From Myrica gale (lineage: Eukaryota > Streptophyta > Magnoliopsida > Fagales > Myricaceae): a stretch of 64,000 bases of DNA. The DNA lies in NCBI GenBank assembly GCA_963930655.1, contig OZ005601.1:16298001-16362000 (forward strand), written 5' to 3'. How positions within the stretch are numbered: position 1 is the first letter of the stretch; every line of letters begins with the position of its first letter. This document shows positions 33,761-45,211 of the stretch, in pieces. Under the pieces are notes generated by a model, which was not told the DNA's origin, made no database searches, and saw only the letters and a program-made list of their open reading frames with translations. The translations under genes were made by a program, and so were the position numbers.

Positions 33761-35474
33761 TGTAAGTCCTAGGATTAAGGCAACCCAAGAGGGGAGTGAA
33801 TTAATTTTCTAAACTTTTCACTTTTAACCCTCAAATGTGTTTACAAAATAACTACTAATTTAGCATAAGTATATAATATGCTACAAGTGTAAATACGTGC
33901 TAAAAGTAAAGAGTAGGGATAGAGAAACAAACACGTGATTTTTAGGTGATTCGGCAAACCCGCCTACATCCACCTCTCAAGCTCTTTCACCGAGCCTTGA
34001 GGTTTTTCCACTATTCTTTAAATAGCATACACTCTAGCTTCCTGGTGCTAGAGAACCGTACAAGTGTTTTCCTGAGCTCAACACTCAAACCCACTATAAG
34101 TGATTTTCGGGCTCACCAATCACAACCCCACCAAGATTGAGATATACCCTCTCTAAACTTCTTCTTTAGTGAACAACCTCACTAATGGAATCACCACCTA
34201 TCTTGATATAAAAATGGGGTAAAGTCATAGTTAGCCCCCTATGTTTGGGCAAAAATCATAGTTAGCCCCATATTTTTGAATCCAACAATTTGATACCCAT
34301 AACTTTCACAACCTATTAAACTTAGCCCCCCGTCTAAATCAGGTGTTAAGTCCGACGGAAATTCAAATAAATATATTATTGAAATAGAGTTTCAATATAT
34401 TTTTATTTAAAAAATATTAAGTTTTGAAAAAATATCATTTTTTTATTTTTAATGAATTTTTTTTTTATTTTTTTAGTAATTTTATTTTGGAGGGGCATTT
34501 TGGTCATTTTTCAAGCTTTTCCGTCTGATTTAACGCTTAATTTAGACGGGGGCGAAGATTGATAGGTTTTGAAAGTTATGGGTATCAAATTGTTGGATTC
34601 AAAAATATGGGGCTAACTATGATTTTAGCCCAAACATAGGGGGCTAACTATGAGTTTACCCCTATAAAAATTGAAGAACAAAACTTTCTCAAAGAGTAGA
34701 TATGAAAATGAAAGGCTCTATCTCTTGATTCACAAAAAGATAAGGATATGAAAGTATGTGTTTGTGTGAATGATAAGAGAAAAATTAAATATGTTTGAAA
34801 TATTTCTCAAGTGATCTAAATGATATGCGGTCGTTATGAAGGTGTGTATTTATAGGTCACATATGAAAACTAGTCGTTTATAGCCTTTGGGAGTCGTCTG
34901 TTAAAATGTGTCGGTCGACCGCTTCAAGTTACCGTTACCCAACGATCACATTGTCAGAAGCTCAACGGATCTATTTCCAAGATTAACCAGTCGACCGCTA
35001 TACCAAGCGGTCGAAGACCGGTCAACCGCTTCATCAGCCGGTCGACCTCATCAAATTAAGCACATAGTTTGGTTCATTTAAAATCATGTTTTGACCACTT
35101 TTAAACACCTAATTTTAAAGACTTACTTCCCATAAGTATATGAAAGGTTTGAGAGTTTGAATGGGGTGTTGAGGTGTTTTGAAACCTTTAAAAATATTTT
35201 AATCTTTCAAACAAAAGGTAAAACAGTTTATGCATATTTTGAAAGATATGCAAGTGTGATTCATAATCCTTTTCAAAAGTGAAGTAAAGAGTTACAATGT
35301 TTATACCATAAGGTCTCGAATCTTCACTTTTGATCTCCTTGCATCTTCTTGATTTTCTTTCTTCAAGTCTTTGACTCTTTTATCAAAACGTCTTTTTCTT
35401 TGAAGATGTCCGTTTTATAAACTTGATACATTTATTAAAATTATCAAAATCTCGAGTGTCCACAAAAACTAACA
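33761..35474 (-). mobile_element. Inverted copia LTR inserted in the reverse transcriptase gene
   Basis: On the minus strand it starts TGTTAGTTTTTGTGGACAC and ends CCTAGGACTTACA, the same family as the LTR at 31850-33070 but facing it. The reverse transcriptase sequence stops at its left border and resumes at its right border, with about 25-30 expected residues missing. The 5-bp flanks (GAATA, TTGTA) do not match, so a deletion or rearrangement accompanied the event. A MULE is nested within. Confidence 0.75.
34216..34662. mobile_element. Non-autonomous Mutator-like element with perfect 9-bp TSD
   Basis: The 447-bp element has long inverted repeats, left GGGGTAAAGTCATAGTTAGC and right GCTAACTATGAGTTTACCCC. 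The TSD TATAAAAAT occurs at 34207-34215 and 34663-34671 without mismatch. It is non-coding and nested in the inverted copia LTR. Confidence 0.9.
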
Positions 35475-35661
35475 TTGTAAACATGTATCAACACCTTTTG
35501 ATAAGAGTGTGAAATTAAATCCAAATAGTGGAAGAGCTATAGATCAGCTGCAGTATGCAAGTGTTATTGGATGTTTAATATACGTCGTGACTTGTACTCG
35601 TCCTGACATAGCCTTTGTTGTTGGGAAACTAAGTAGATACACCAATAACCTGGGGCATATT
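35475..35661 (+). pseudogene. Copia reverse transcriptase, continued
   Basis: One frame reads VSTPFDKSVKLNPNSGRAID, then YASVIGCLIYVVTCTRPDIA and VGKLSRYTNN, the region after the copia reverse transcriptase core. It is interrupted at 35661 by the next insertion. Confidence 0.8.
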
Positions 35662-36339
35662 TGTGACACGTCTCTTATTTAAAACCTTTTAAAAGCTGTC
35701 CAAAGTTTATTAATGAATAATATTTTTGCTTATCCCTTGAATTTGACATTGATAATTTTTCTTATTTTTATTTCCGTGCATATGAGTAACTAGATTTTAA
35801 ATTTCGTAATTAGATGCTAAATTATGCTTTTACTCTAAAATTTTCTCTAGGTTATTGTATTTAAATCCCCTATTTTATTTCATTGATTATTTTATATATC
35901 ATGGATACTTTGTTAATCTCATTGCAAATGATTTGGTTAATTTATTTTGGTCAATTATCTTCATTTCCTTATCATTAAATTATTTTTTACGATCAATATT
36001 ATATTTATAATTGCTAGTTAGTTGTTTTTTTTTAAAAAATTATTTAGAAGCACTTGGACCCAATTGTTGGGCTTATGTCATGGGCCCTATGTAGAATGAG
36101 ATGTGGATTGGGCTTAGAGGTAGTAGACCCACAAGCATGGCCGATCACATTAATGAGCCCCACCCTAATTAAGTGCAATTATGGCCTAGGTTAGAGACAA
36201 AAGGAACTTTTTTCGATTTTTCCTATGACTCCCTAACCAACACATTTTCACCCTTGAGACTTTCCTGAGCTTGTTAACTTGGTGTTAATGATGGGCCACT
36301 TTTCATTTAATAGCAATCCCTACTAACTAGGTCATAATA

Positions 36340-36520
36340 AGAGAGAGAGAGAGACACACACAGAGACAGAGACATAGAAAGACATTTTTAAGTATGCAAT
36401 CAAAGGGGGACTGGCATTTTGAAGAGAGAAGAGAAAGAGAGAAAGAAAGAAGAAAGAAAAGAAAGAAAGAAGAGGGAGAAGCTGAAGGAGAGGAAAAGGA
36501 GGAGAAAATAAGGAGAAAAA
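36340..36520. repeat. Purine-rich GA tract in gypsy LTR
   Basis: About 180 bp dominated by GA, CA and GAAA words on the plus strand. The open frames it creates on both strands are by-products of composition. Confidence 0.8.
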
Positions 36521-37394
36521 TGAAAGGTAAGGAAAATTGGAATGAAAAGGTGGGGGAAGGGGTTTCAGCCAAGTGGAAATCATCCTCCATGGCCCCCTTG
36601 GTTTTCCTTTCAATAATCCTCTCCATTTTCACTTTCTTCCAACCCTAACCTAGATCCTTTTGTGTTTAGGATAGATCCTTTTGTGTTTAGGAGTTTTCTT
36701 AAAAGCTTTGAATATCAAGCAACAAGAGAGGTAAGGGTAATTGTATTCAAGGTCTTTGATGGGATTTGGTGATGTTGTTGAATGTAAATCCTCTTATTTT
36801 GATGAAAAACGCCACTGCCCTAACGTGGAGTCTTGATCTTCCATTTTTATTGCTTGCATGATAATGTGTTCTTATGAAATGGAAAAATGGAGGCCAAAAA
36901 GGGTCAATAAGGTTACTGTTGCATACTTGAATGATAATCTGGACATACTCTAGACACACTTTCATTAAATTAGTTGCATAATGGTTTATAGATTAATTTA
37001 TAATTAAGAAAAGAGCAAAAAATGACATGGATGAAAATTTATTCAACTTCTATGGTACCCGAAACACACTAAGCATAATTTTATGTAAACATATTTATCC
37101 TTCGTGAATGAAACTATCCAGAATTGAAGATCAGAACCACTTGGATGTGCCCTAAAATTTCATAAGGAAAAGATAAAATTAAAATGACAGAAATGCCCTT
37201 GATAACCATTAAGGGCACATCTAGAATTTTAGGTAATATTAACGGTAAAAGGGTTCAAACAAGGAAAGTGAGTTTATGGCTGAGTTAAGCATTAAAAGAG
37301 GATGAAGTGGTAAAAATTTGAAACAAACCCATATTTGTAAGGAGCCCATATCACCCTGCCTGTTAAGGTTCAACCACTACAAAAAAAATCAGAT

Positions 37395-38170
37395 TTTAAC
37401 AGCGGTCATGAAAAATGCTGCCTAAAGTCACCTATAGCGGCGTTTGTAATGACCGCTGTTACAGAGACCGCTATTAAAAGGAAATAAAGTTTTTATCAGC
37501 GGTCATAACAAGTGCCGCTATAGGTGACTTTTGGCAGCGGTTTACATGACCACCGTTAAAAGGACCGCTGTTAAAAGTCGAAAGAGTTTTAACATCGGTT
37601 TTGTAACGGCAGTCATAAAAAGCGCTACTATATGTGAATTTCGGCGGCATTTTTCATGACCGCCGTTAAAATGACCGTTGTTAAAAGACAATGAAGTTTA
37701 TAACAACAGTCGTTTTAACAGCGGTCATAAAAAACGCCGTTATAGGTGACTTGTAGCGACGTTTGTCTTGACCGCCGTTAAAAACAATGAAATTATTTAA
37801 CATCGGTCTTTTTAACGGCGACCATAAAACACTCCGCTATAGGTGAGTTTCAACTGCATTTTTGTGATCGCCGTTACAAAGACTGCTGTTAAAAATCAAA
37901 AGAATTTTAACATCGGACTTTTTAACGCTGCTATAGGTGACTTTCAGCGGCGTTTTTTGTGTGACGTCAGTTAAAAAGACTATTGTTAAAAGACAATGAA
38001 ATTATTTAACCACGGTTTTTTTAACGGCGGTCACATAAAGTGCAGTTATAGGTGACTTTTAACAGCGTTTGTCTTAACAGTCATTACAAAGATCGCTGTT
38101 AAAAATCAGAAGAAGTTTAACAGGGGTCTTTTTAACGCCCTTTCAGTAACACTTGTTATGACAGCGGTAA
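37395..38170. repeat. Left subterminal repeat array of the CACTA element
   Basis: Units of about 30-60 bp recur in both orientations around the words AACAGCGGTCATAAAA, GCCGCTATAGGTGAC and TGACCGCCGTTAAAA. Orientation alternates, so the array is also rich in hairpins. Confidence 0.8.
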
Positions 38171-38228
38171 AAAAGATATTATAAATTATTTATACTTATA
38201 TATTATATGTTAATATATATACAAAGTT

Positions 38229-39027
38229 TGTAAATAAATTGAACATAATGTGATATTAGCTTATGTAATTAAAGTACATAACTTAATATATGGTCTTAGA
38301 GGCAATGATTTCGTCATTAGGTAGGTACATATATATAAAGTACTTAGGTTAATCAGCACATATATATCTTGTATATATATACTGTATTGTGACAACAATG
38401 TTATATGGAATTTTTTTACTACAATATAATATGTATAAGTATATAAGTGTACCTACATGTATTGTGACTCAATTTATTATATAATAAAACAAGACTGTTA
38501 AAAAATGGATTATAAGTATATGCATATTTATATAAGCAATAAGTATGTAGGTAATTAAAGTGAGATTAAAGTTGTTAATAAAATATGGAATTAGAGGGAG
38601 TGTTATGATAATTGAAGTTGTTATATGATATATTTTAAAGCACATAATTTAATATATGGTCATAGAGGCTATGATTTAGTCATTAGGTATATAGGTACAT
38701 ACATATAAAGTATTTGTACATATTAAGATTAAATATTTTATATAGTATAGTATGTCACTCATGTATGATATATTGTGTATGATACCTTTGCATCATTTAT
38801 AGTATAGTATGTCACTCATGTATTTGAAAAAATTTATTTTAAAGGAGCATATATCATTTATTGACTAAGTCTAAGTAGTTTAGATTATGTCACTCATATG
38901 TCATTAACATAATCCAATAAATTGAACATAAAGTGATATTAGCTTATGCAATTAAAGTACATAACTTAATATATGGTCTTATAGGCTATGATTTAGTCTT
39001 TAGGCAGGTACATATATATAAAGTACT
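38229..39027. repeat. Three dispersed direct repeats inside the CACTA element
   Basis: A block of about 110 bp containing ATTGAACATAA, GTGATATTAGCTTATG and CATAACTTAATATATGGTC occurs near 38235, partially near 38640 and again near 38920. The first and third copies share the longest match and both run into AAAGTACTTAGGTTAAT. Confidence 0.75.
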
Positions 39028-39444
39028 TAGGTTAATTAGGTAGGTACGACTTTATCAGCGACTAATCAAACTTTGTCGCTAAAAATATCTCTTTTGCGAA
39101 AAAAATATTATTTACTATATACTTAAAAACAATTGTTTTTAGCGACTAAGGTTGTGTTTGAGTATTAAAATTTTGAGGAAGTTAAAATTTTAGTATATTG
39201 GATTTAGTGAAAAAGTGAAGAGAGAGATGATTTTTAATATTTATTATAGTGAAAAGTAATGATGTGATGGAGATAGAGATTATATTGTAATTTTTTTATT
39301 GTGTTAAAATTTTAGGAAGTGTAAAATTTTGGTGGCACATTTTGTCAGCGACGAATTCAATTTTGTCAGCACATTTTAAATTGGGCGGAGAACGAGGGAA
39401 AACATGAGTTACCCGGGAAGACAAAATTTTAAAGTGCACTTTTG

Positions 39445-39638
39445 GTATGTTTGGGGCACAAATATTTGGGCCCAAAAATTTAGGTTTAATCATAAAAAAT
39501 TCACTACATAATTTTTTATTACTATAATACTTATTAAAAATCTTCTCTCTCTTTACTTTTTCACCAACTCTCATAACATATCTTTACTTTATAATATTTC
39601 TCAAACCCCAATACCCAAAATTTTCACCCTCAAACATA
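39445..39638. mobile_element. MITE-like element inside the CACTA element
   Basis: The ends GGTATGTTTGGGGC and (inverted) GGTATGTTTGAGGG enclose about 190 AT-rich bases with no coding capacity. The TSD is not clear, so the superfamily is open. Confidence 0.5.
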
Positions 39639-39639
39639 C

Positions 39640-41340
39640 CCTTTATTTCCTCTATTTTCGCAGAAGCACTCATTTTTTTGGAACTCCACTTTCATATTTG
39701 GAATGGTACCACAGTTCTCTCTCAGCGCATGCAGAGCTGCTGTCTCTTTCGCTTTGACTCTGTCTTCCCTCTTCTCCTCTATTTCTTTATTTTTTTTTAT
39801 CCTTGTTGTATCTTTCCCCTTCTTTTTTATGTCGTCTTGTTTGTGGGCACGAAGACCGATTTCGTTGAGGTGAGTGATCTGAATAAGCTCGTGCTAGAGC
39901 ATTTGTGGGAGCAAAATGAAGCTTGGACTTCTGCAAATGGTTGACCAAAACCCAGTTTATTGCTTCAAGAGTTTCAGAAACCCAGCTTCTAACGGCTCAG
40001 AATGGCAAGCTACAGGTGCTGGAAATTCTTGCGCCGCGCGCGCACCTCGCGTACAAAGTTCCAGCGCCCAACCTCGCGCGCAGTTCCAACCCAGCCTTGC
40101 GCGCGCGGCCTTGCAGGTAATAAACTGTTCTTCTTTGTACTCGTCTCAGTGGTGTGGCTTTAGGTCGTTCTATCACCGTTAATAGACTGCGTTTCTTTTC
40201 TTTGTGGAGATATGATGCAATTTTCACAATTTCATTCTTTATAGGTACATGCCTGTAGAAGGTTTTGGCCTGTCTGGCATTATATCGATATTGTTCACTA
40301 GAATGGTAAGTGGATATATTTTGATTGTATAATCACCTGTTACATGTCAAAGTTGTATTATGAATTGGTTTTGTGTTTTAGGTCATGAAGCATTACACAT
40401 ATTCAAATCTATCAGAGAAGTCTCAATAATTCGCTTCTACATTTTTTCATTTGAGGCCATCTTTATGAATTCGTATCTGCATTTTTTATTTGTTTGGGCT
40501 GTATTATGAATTCATATATGCTTTTTTTCATTTGAGGTCATGAAGCATTACACATATTCATGTCTATGTCATACCTATCTTGACTTATTTTTCTATTTGC
40601 AGATTTATATATTTGGGCTTTGATATTGCCATGGAACATCATAGCTGGTCACATGTTGGATTCATCTTTTTCTCGACTGTATCCTTGTATCATTGGTCAT
40701 AAAATGATAGTGTATTAACATTTTCATCGAGTGAAAATTGTTGTTGCTCCTTAACTTGCTCTATAATTACCTAAGTTATTTATTGGAGTTGCGAGGTAAG
40801 CACTCTGTAATTGTTAATTGAGGACTCTTTGTTAAATTAAAGTTTTTCAGTGTCTGCTGCCTTAACCTTGTTGAAATGTACGAAGTTGTGTATTCCCTTC
40901 CAGTCATGTACTCTTAATTTGAAGTCAACTGTACATTCTACTGTGTGCAATCAGCTTGGACTTGTTAGAAAGTTAACATGAACTAGTCACTTAGACAAAT
41001 GAAAATGCATGTTTACAGTGATATCTAAAAGCATGTGTTTTGATTTTAATCATAATCTTCAATAAATGATCTTTGGTTGACAATGATCTCTAAAAGTATG
41101 GCATAAAACAACTTAACATGGTACTCCTGGCTCCAAACCACTTATTCTGTTATCAGCTAACATCTCATTTGGCTTTGTCTATTTACTTTTATAATGTGTA
41201 TGCAATTGCAGCCAATGATTATGGTGCTGGTGCTAGTGATGATGGTGCAGATAGTGCTGATGCAGATGGTGCGAGAGTCTTGAAGTTGCTAAGGATTAAA
41301 TTTATACTTATTTGTTGTTAAATGTAATTACTTGTTATTT
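39640..41340 (+). other. Gene-like middle of the CACTA element, function unknown
   Basis: Local composition changes here: a hydrophobic leader-like frame at 39678-39944, a very GC-rich CGCGCG patch at 40030-40110, then AT-rich sequence with intron-like borders, and a final frame ending DYGAGASDDGADSADADGA before a stop at 41321. I do not recognise a transposase or host gene. It could be a captured gene piece, an accessory CACTA gene or non-coding. The Ala/Asp/Gly tail is the most protein-like part. Confidence 0.3.
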
Positions 41341-41574
41341 TTTAGACTACTTAAAAACTTTTAGAATTTCTTTGTGTTCGTTGTAAAATTTGTAAGACGT
41401 GGTTATTTAGTCAATGATGAAATATATTTTGTTCTATTACACATCTTATGCTTTTACATCAATTAATTAAAATTTGTATTATAGCAAAATAAGAAAAATG
41501 CAGGTTTTTAAAAATAATTTAGTGGCGTTTTAAAAATGTTGGTACATACCAACCAAAGCAAAAAAAAAAAAACG

Positions 41575-42050
41575 CTGGCACAGACCTTTAACGGCGGTCA
41601 CTGACTGCTACTGTATGGCCTATACCAGCGATCTTATAAACGCCGCTACAAAAATGCTATTGCAAACAAAGACAAACGCTAACATTTTATACAAACGCTG
41701 CTATAAGCGGTGAAACACAAACGTTTTTTAAAAACGCCGCTAAAAAAATGCGGTTGAAATTAAGGAAATATGTCAGCGTTATTAAAAACGTTGCTATAAG
41801 CGGGAAAAGCCAGCGCTTTTTCAAAACGTCGCTAAAAACTGCTGTTGTAAGCTAGAGAATTACCAGTGGTTTAAAAACGCCACTAAGTGACCTTTGTTAA
41901 AAGGTAGGGAATCACCAGTGTTTATCAAAAACGTTGTTGAAGACATTCCCTGACGGGGAAAAGACAGCGGTCGAAAAATGCCGGTAAACGTTTAGTGGCT
42001 TATTTGGGCTTTTGCCAACGGTTTTCCGATAGCTGTTGTATCCCTTTTTT
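41575..42050. repeat. Right subterminal repeat array of the CACTA element
   Basis: Short repeats based on AAAAACGCCGCTA, GCTATAAGCGG and AACGGCGGTCA, partly complementary to the left array. Confidence 0.75.
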
Positions 42051-43276
42051 TTGTAGTGAATGCGGGTGCAATCCTCTAAAGAACCTGAAAAATTTTTCCC
42101 AATAAAAATGTAATATTGTACTGACCCATTAGGGTCTTATAGGGTCCATTAGGCTCGTGTAATAATATAAGTAAGAAGATAAAAATATTAAGAACTAATT
42201 AAACAAGTTAATTATAAAGGTATAATATAATTGAATAATGTACTTGTAATGATTTTTCTAAGTTTAATAGAACAATAAAAGCAAGAAAGACTATGAAAGG
42301 GAATACGAAGTTTAAGAATTTCTAATAAGCCAATATAAGATAAGGATAAAACAATTAATTGGAAATCATTAATTCTTTTGGATCTTTATGAATAAGTGCA
42401 TCCTATAGTTTTGCATTATGAATTGAATTACGAATTTATGAGTAAATGATGGATCATGGTAATGTTGCATTATTTATGTAAAAATGATTGCATTCATGTC
42501 ATGAATCATTGAGTGGATTAAGGCCAGAAAATGGAAAACGAATCTACCCGAGGTGGTTCCTTAGATAAGGGTGGCGGTACCGGGCACATATGGAGAGAGT
42601 GCAACCCACCGCTATAGGGAGTGGGTGGGGCTCCCATGAGAAAAAAAGTGTCTTTGACAGGGTCCTGGTGTATATGGCATGAGACAGTCCCAAGATGAGA
42701 TAGAAGGGGCGCACAACTCGATTTTGGTGGTGAACAGAGCAAGCACTGGGAACATCTCAACCCCAAATGAATGGATGAGAAATAAGTGCACGACATTATT
42801 GCATTACACGTGCATCGATACATGTCTTTGTTTTTTGAGAAAAATTCACTTTGCACCCCTGAACTTTGGAGTCATTTATAAGGTGCACCCACTTTTATTC
42901 ATTTCGTTAGATTTAAACATCAAACTACCCGTTTCCGTTAAAAAGCACCCTCCACCTCAAATGACTGTTGCATCTGACAGCAAACGCATCACGTGCCGTC
43001 CACATGACCAATTATAATGTGAACTTCCCGTTTTGCCCTTCTTTAATGAATATAGACGTTAAGCTTGAATCGGGGGAAAGGAAAAAACGCCAAGTGTTCG
43101 AAATCAACTCTTCGAACCTAGTGGCCTGTGTTGTCTTCGAACCCAGTACTGGAATTCATTCTTTTGCCTTAAGATGAGGGTTCACATTTCTGTGCAAGTC
43201 CCGTGAGCAATAGACAGAAACATTGCAAAGCTCAACCACCTATAACAATAAGGCACAACCAAAGATACGTAAATGA

Positions 43277-43884
43277 TTACCAGTAATCCCTACAAGAACA
43301 ACCTCCATCCTCGAAATGGTGGAATCGATGCATATCCCTTACACTGATGATTCGATGTTCAATCTTCGAAATGAACTTGATAGCATTATGACAATCTCCG
43401 CATATCCTTAGATTCTTTGTGACTCGAATTGTAGTCCCTGGGCTAGTGTTAATGAGGCCAAATGCAATAGCCAGCCTCTCGCTGTGGTAAGAAAGTGCTT
43501 CTTCTTTCCTTCCTCTTCGATATCATGGAGGACAAAATCTGTCAAGGGAACATAACCCAAGCGTTTCATCTTTACATCAAGCTCCTCAAGTGCAGAATAA
43601 ATATTATCTGATAGATAGTGAGATCGGTCTCCTGCATTAAATTTATAAACCTTACTATCAAACTCGATCAAACTAAATCCATGAGTTTTATTAGCACCTC
43701 TTCCAGCAATTCTCTTCCTCACCATCTGAACTTTGTTCCATCTAGATTTAGCAGCATAGATATTAGAGAGCAAAACATGGTAGCCAGCCTGTAAGGGGTC
43801 CAGTTGAAAAAGAATATATGCAACACTCTCAACTAAATTAAGATTTCCATACGTTTGGCATGCACCAAGTAAAGAGTTCCGAAT
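43277..43884 (-). pseudogene. C-terminal fragment of a PPR-DYW RNA-editing protein gene
   Basis: The minus strand reads IRNSLLGACQTYGNLNLVES, VLLSNIYAAKSRWNKVQMVR, GFSLIEFDSKVYKFNAGDRS and [24 protein letters not shown] sequence, then after one frameshift [38 protein letters not shown] and the terminal GGCSCRDYW with a stop at 43277. These are the E, E+ and DYW domains, in order, of organellar C-to-U editing factors; the deaminase-like HSE and CxxCH motifs are present. The frameshift lies between HFL and YHSER. The upstream PPR array is absent, so it is a captured and broken gene end. Confidence 0.9.
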
Positions 43885-44289
43885 GGCTCATCTCACAAAG
43901 AGCCCCAAGGCTCGGTTTAGCCGACTTCCCAGCCCATTTTTGGAATGGGCAATATCATCCCAGTTTTTTAATGTCCTAGCTGGGTTGTATTCCTAGTTTT
44001 ATTCTTTCCTCTGGTGATGTTTACAAACCACCTTGATGTACTAATCTTATGTTTTAAAGTTCAAGTATAATTCAGAAGAAGAAAAAAAGGGTACCAAGCC
44101 ATGATCACCACACATATAATTGCTTCTGTCAAATGGGTGTGTTCTGTTCTATTCTGTCTAGAGATCGAAAACTTTGATACGTCTCTTTCTCTCTGCTGCT
44201 CCAGGTGTTGATGGGACACTTTGCTTTGTCGGTCAAGGCTTTCATGGACTCTCAACTCCCTCAGCTAAGTAAGTACTTCATTAAAGGTC

Positions 44290-44604
44290 ACCAAACCCCC
44301 AGCCTATAAAAGCCATCCGCATTTGCAAGAAACTTACAAAACCACAAAGCTAGCCCCAATGTCCATATTTTGGTACGCAGGGATACTTTTTTCATTTCTG
44401 AGCTTCCTTCTCCTTTTGCATTGGAGATGGAACAAGAACTCAACGATCATAAACTGGCATGTCATCGTAATGGTTCCAGGGGTTATTCTAAATGCGCAGC
44501 ATATCCACGAGTTCGTAACCTGGGTTCTAAAGTACCACGGGGGCACCTTCAAGGCCACTGGGTTCGAAGAGTTATTTCGAACACTTACGTTTTTTCCTTT
44601 CCCC
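44290..44604 (+). pseudogene. 5' end of a CYP96-like cytochrome P450 gene with TATA box
   Basis: A TATA-like box (CCTATAAAAGCC) at about 44304 precedes an ATG at 44359. The product starts MSIFWYAGILFSFLSFLLLL, an ER membrane anchor, followed by INWHVIVMVPGVILNAQHIH and VTWVLKYHGGTF. This resembles the N-terminus of CYP96/CYP86-clan fatty acid or alkane hydroxylases. From about 44551 the frame runs into the MULE inverted repeat and stops at 44604, so only about 64 residues are P450. No heme-binding region exists. The captured piece seems to include the promoter, leader and first residues. Confidence 0.65.
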
Positions 44605-44903
44605 TGATTCAAGCTTAACGTCTATATTCATTAAAGAAGGGAAAAAGGGAAGTTCACATTATAATTGGTCATGTGGACGACACGTTATGCATTTGTCGTC
44701 AGATGTAACGGTCATTTGAGGTGGAGGGTACTTTTTAACGGAAACGGGTAGTTTGATGTTTAAATCTAACGAAATGAATAAAAGTGGGTGTACCTTAGAA
44801 ATGACCCCAAAGTTCGGGGGTGCAAAATGAATTTTCCCCTTATTTTTATGAAATTGATGAATTATAAATATCTCATCGTATTGTAGACATTGTTTATCAT
44901 ATT

Positions 44904-45211
44904 CGACCATGACATCTGAGTTTGTTGCTTTAGCATCATGTGGAAAAAAGGCTAAATGGTCTAAGGAATTTATTACTTAAATTCTTGTTTGGCCTAAACC
45001 GACGGTGCAGATATCAATACACTGTGATAGCCAAGCTACATTATTTCGGGCATATAACAATGTCTATAATGGAAAATCTAAGCACATTGGTCTAAGACAT
45101 CGCTATATGAGACAATTATTCACTTATGGAGTAATTACTATATGTTTTGCAAGGTCTTCTGAAAATCTTGCAGATCTATTGACTAAAGGACTTACAAAGG
45201 ATTTAATGTGA
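44904..45211 (+). pseudogene. Copia RNase H fragment
   Basis: It reads TMTSEFVALASCGKKAKW, ISIHCDSQATLFRAYNNVYN, KSKHIGLRHRYMRQL and SENLADLLTKGLTKDLM before a stop at 45211. This is the end of a copia polyprotein and continues the plus-strand copia split at 35661. More than 100 residues expected between the two parts are missing, so the copia had a deletion as well as the insertion. Confidence 0.85.

Larger units (their letters stand above)
37375..42058. mobile_element. CACTA (En/Spm-type) transposon, 4.7 kb
   Basis: The ends are the perfect inverted repeats CACTACAAAAAAAA and TTTTTTTTGTAGTG. Flanking trinucleotides are AAC and AAT, a 3-bp TSD with one change. Both ends carry long arrays of short subterminal repeats, a hallmark of CACTA elements and the binding region for their TnpA-type proteins. 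No TnpD-type transposase was recognised, so it is probably non-autonomous. A small MITE-like element and a gene-like middle section lie inside. Confidence 0.85.
42838..44839. mobile_element. Pack-MULE B carrying PPR-DYW and cytochrome P450 fragments
   Basis: Inverted repeats of about 290 bp lie at 42838-43127 and 44551-44839; the outer ends are GAGAAAAATTCACTTTGCAC and, inverted, GGGGAAAATTCATTTTGCAC. Flanks are TTGTTTTTT (42829-42837) and TTATTTTTA (44840-44848), matching at 7 of 9 bases, so a decayed 9-bp MULE TSD. The interior holds pieces of two unrelated genes in opposite orientations and no transposase. Confidence 0.8.
35662..44898. mobile_element. Gypsy-type solo LTR containing a CACTA element and Pack-MULE B
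   Basis: The block starts TGTGACACGTCTC and is flanked by ATATT at 35657-35661 and 44899-44903. Copia sequence lies immediately on both sides. Without the two nested elements it is about 2.5 kb, with texture usual for gypsy LTRs: a purine-rich leader-like tract at 36340-36520 and repeated AAATTAATTAT-type words. No polyprotein is present. The right terminus does not end in a clean CA, so the end has probably mutated. Confidence 0.6.

Noticed and set aside
36327..36648. Open frames on both strands in the GA-rich tract
   Set aside because: Low-complexity purine/pyrimidine repeats generate long frames by composition; no domain is seen.
44359..44604. Functional cytochrome P450 gene
   Set aside because: Only the membrane anchor region is present; the I-helix, ExxR and heme-binding cysteine regions are absent.
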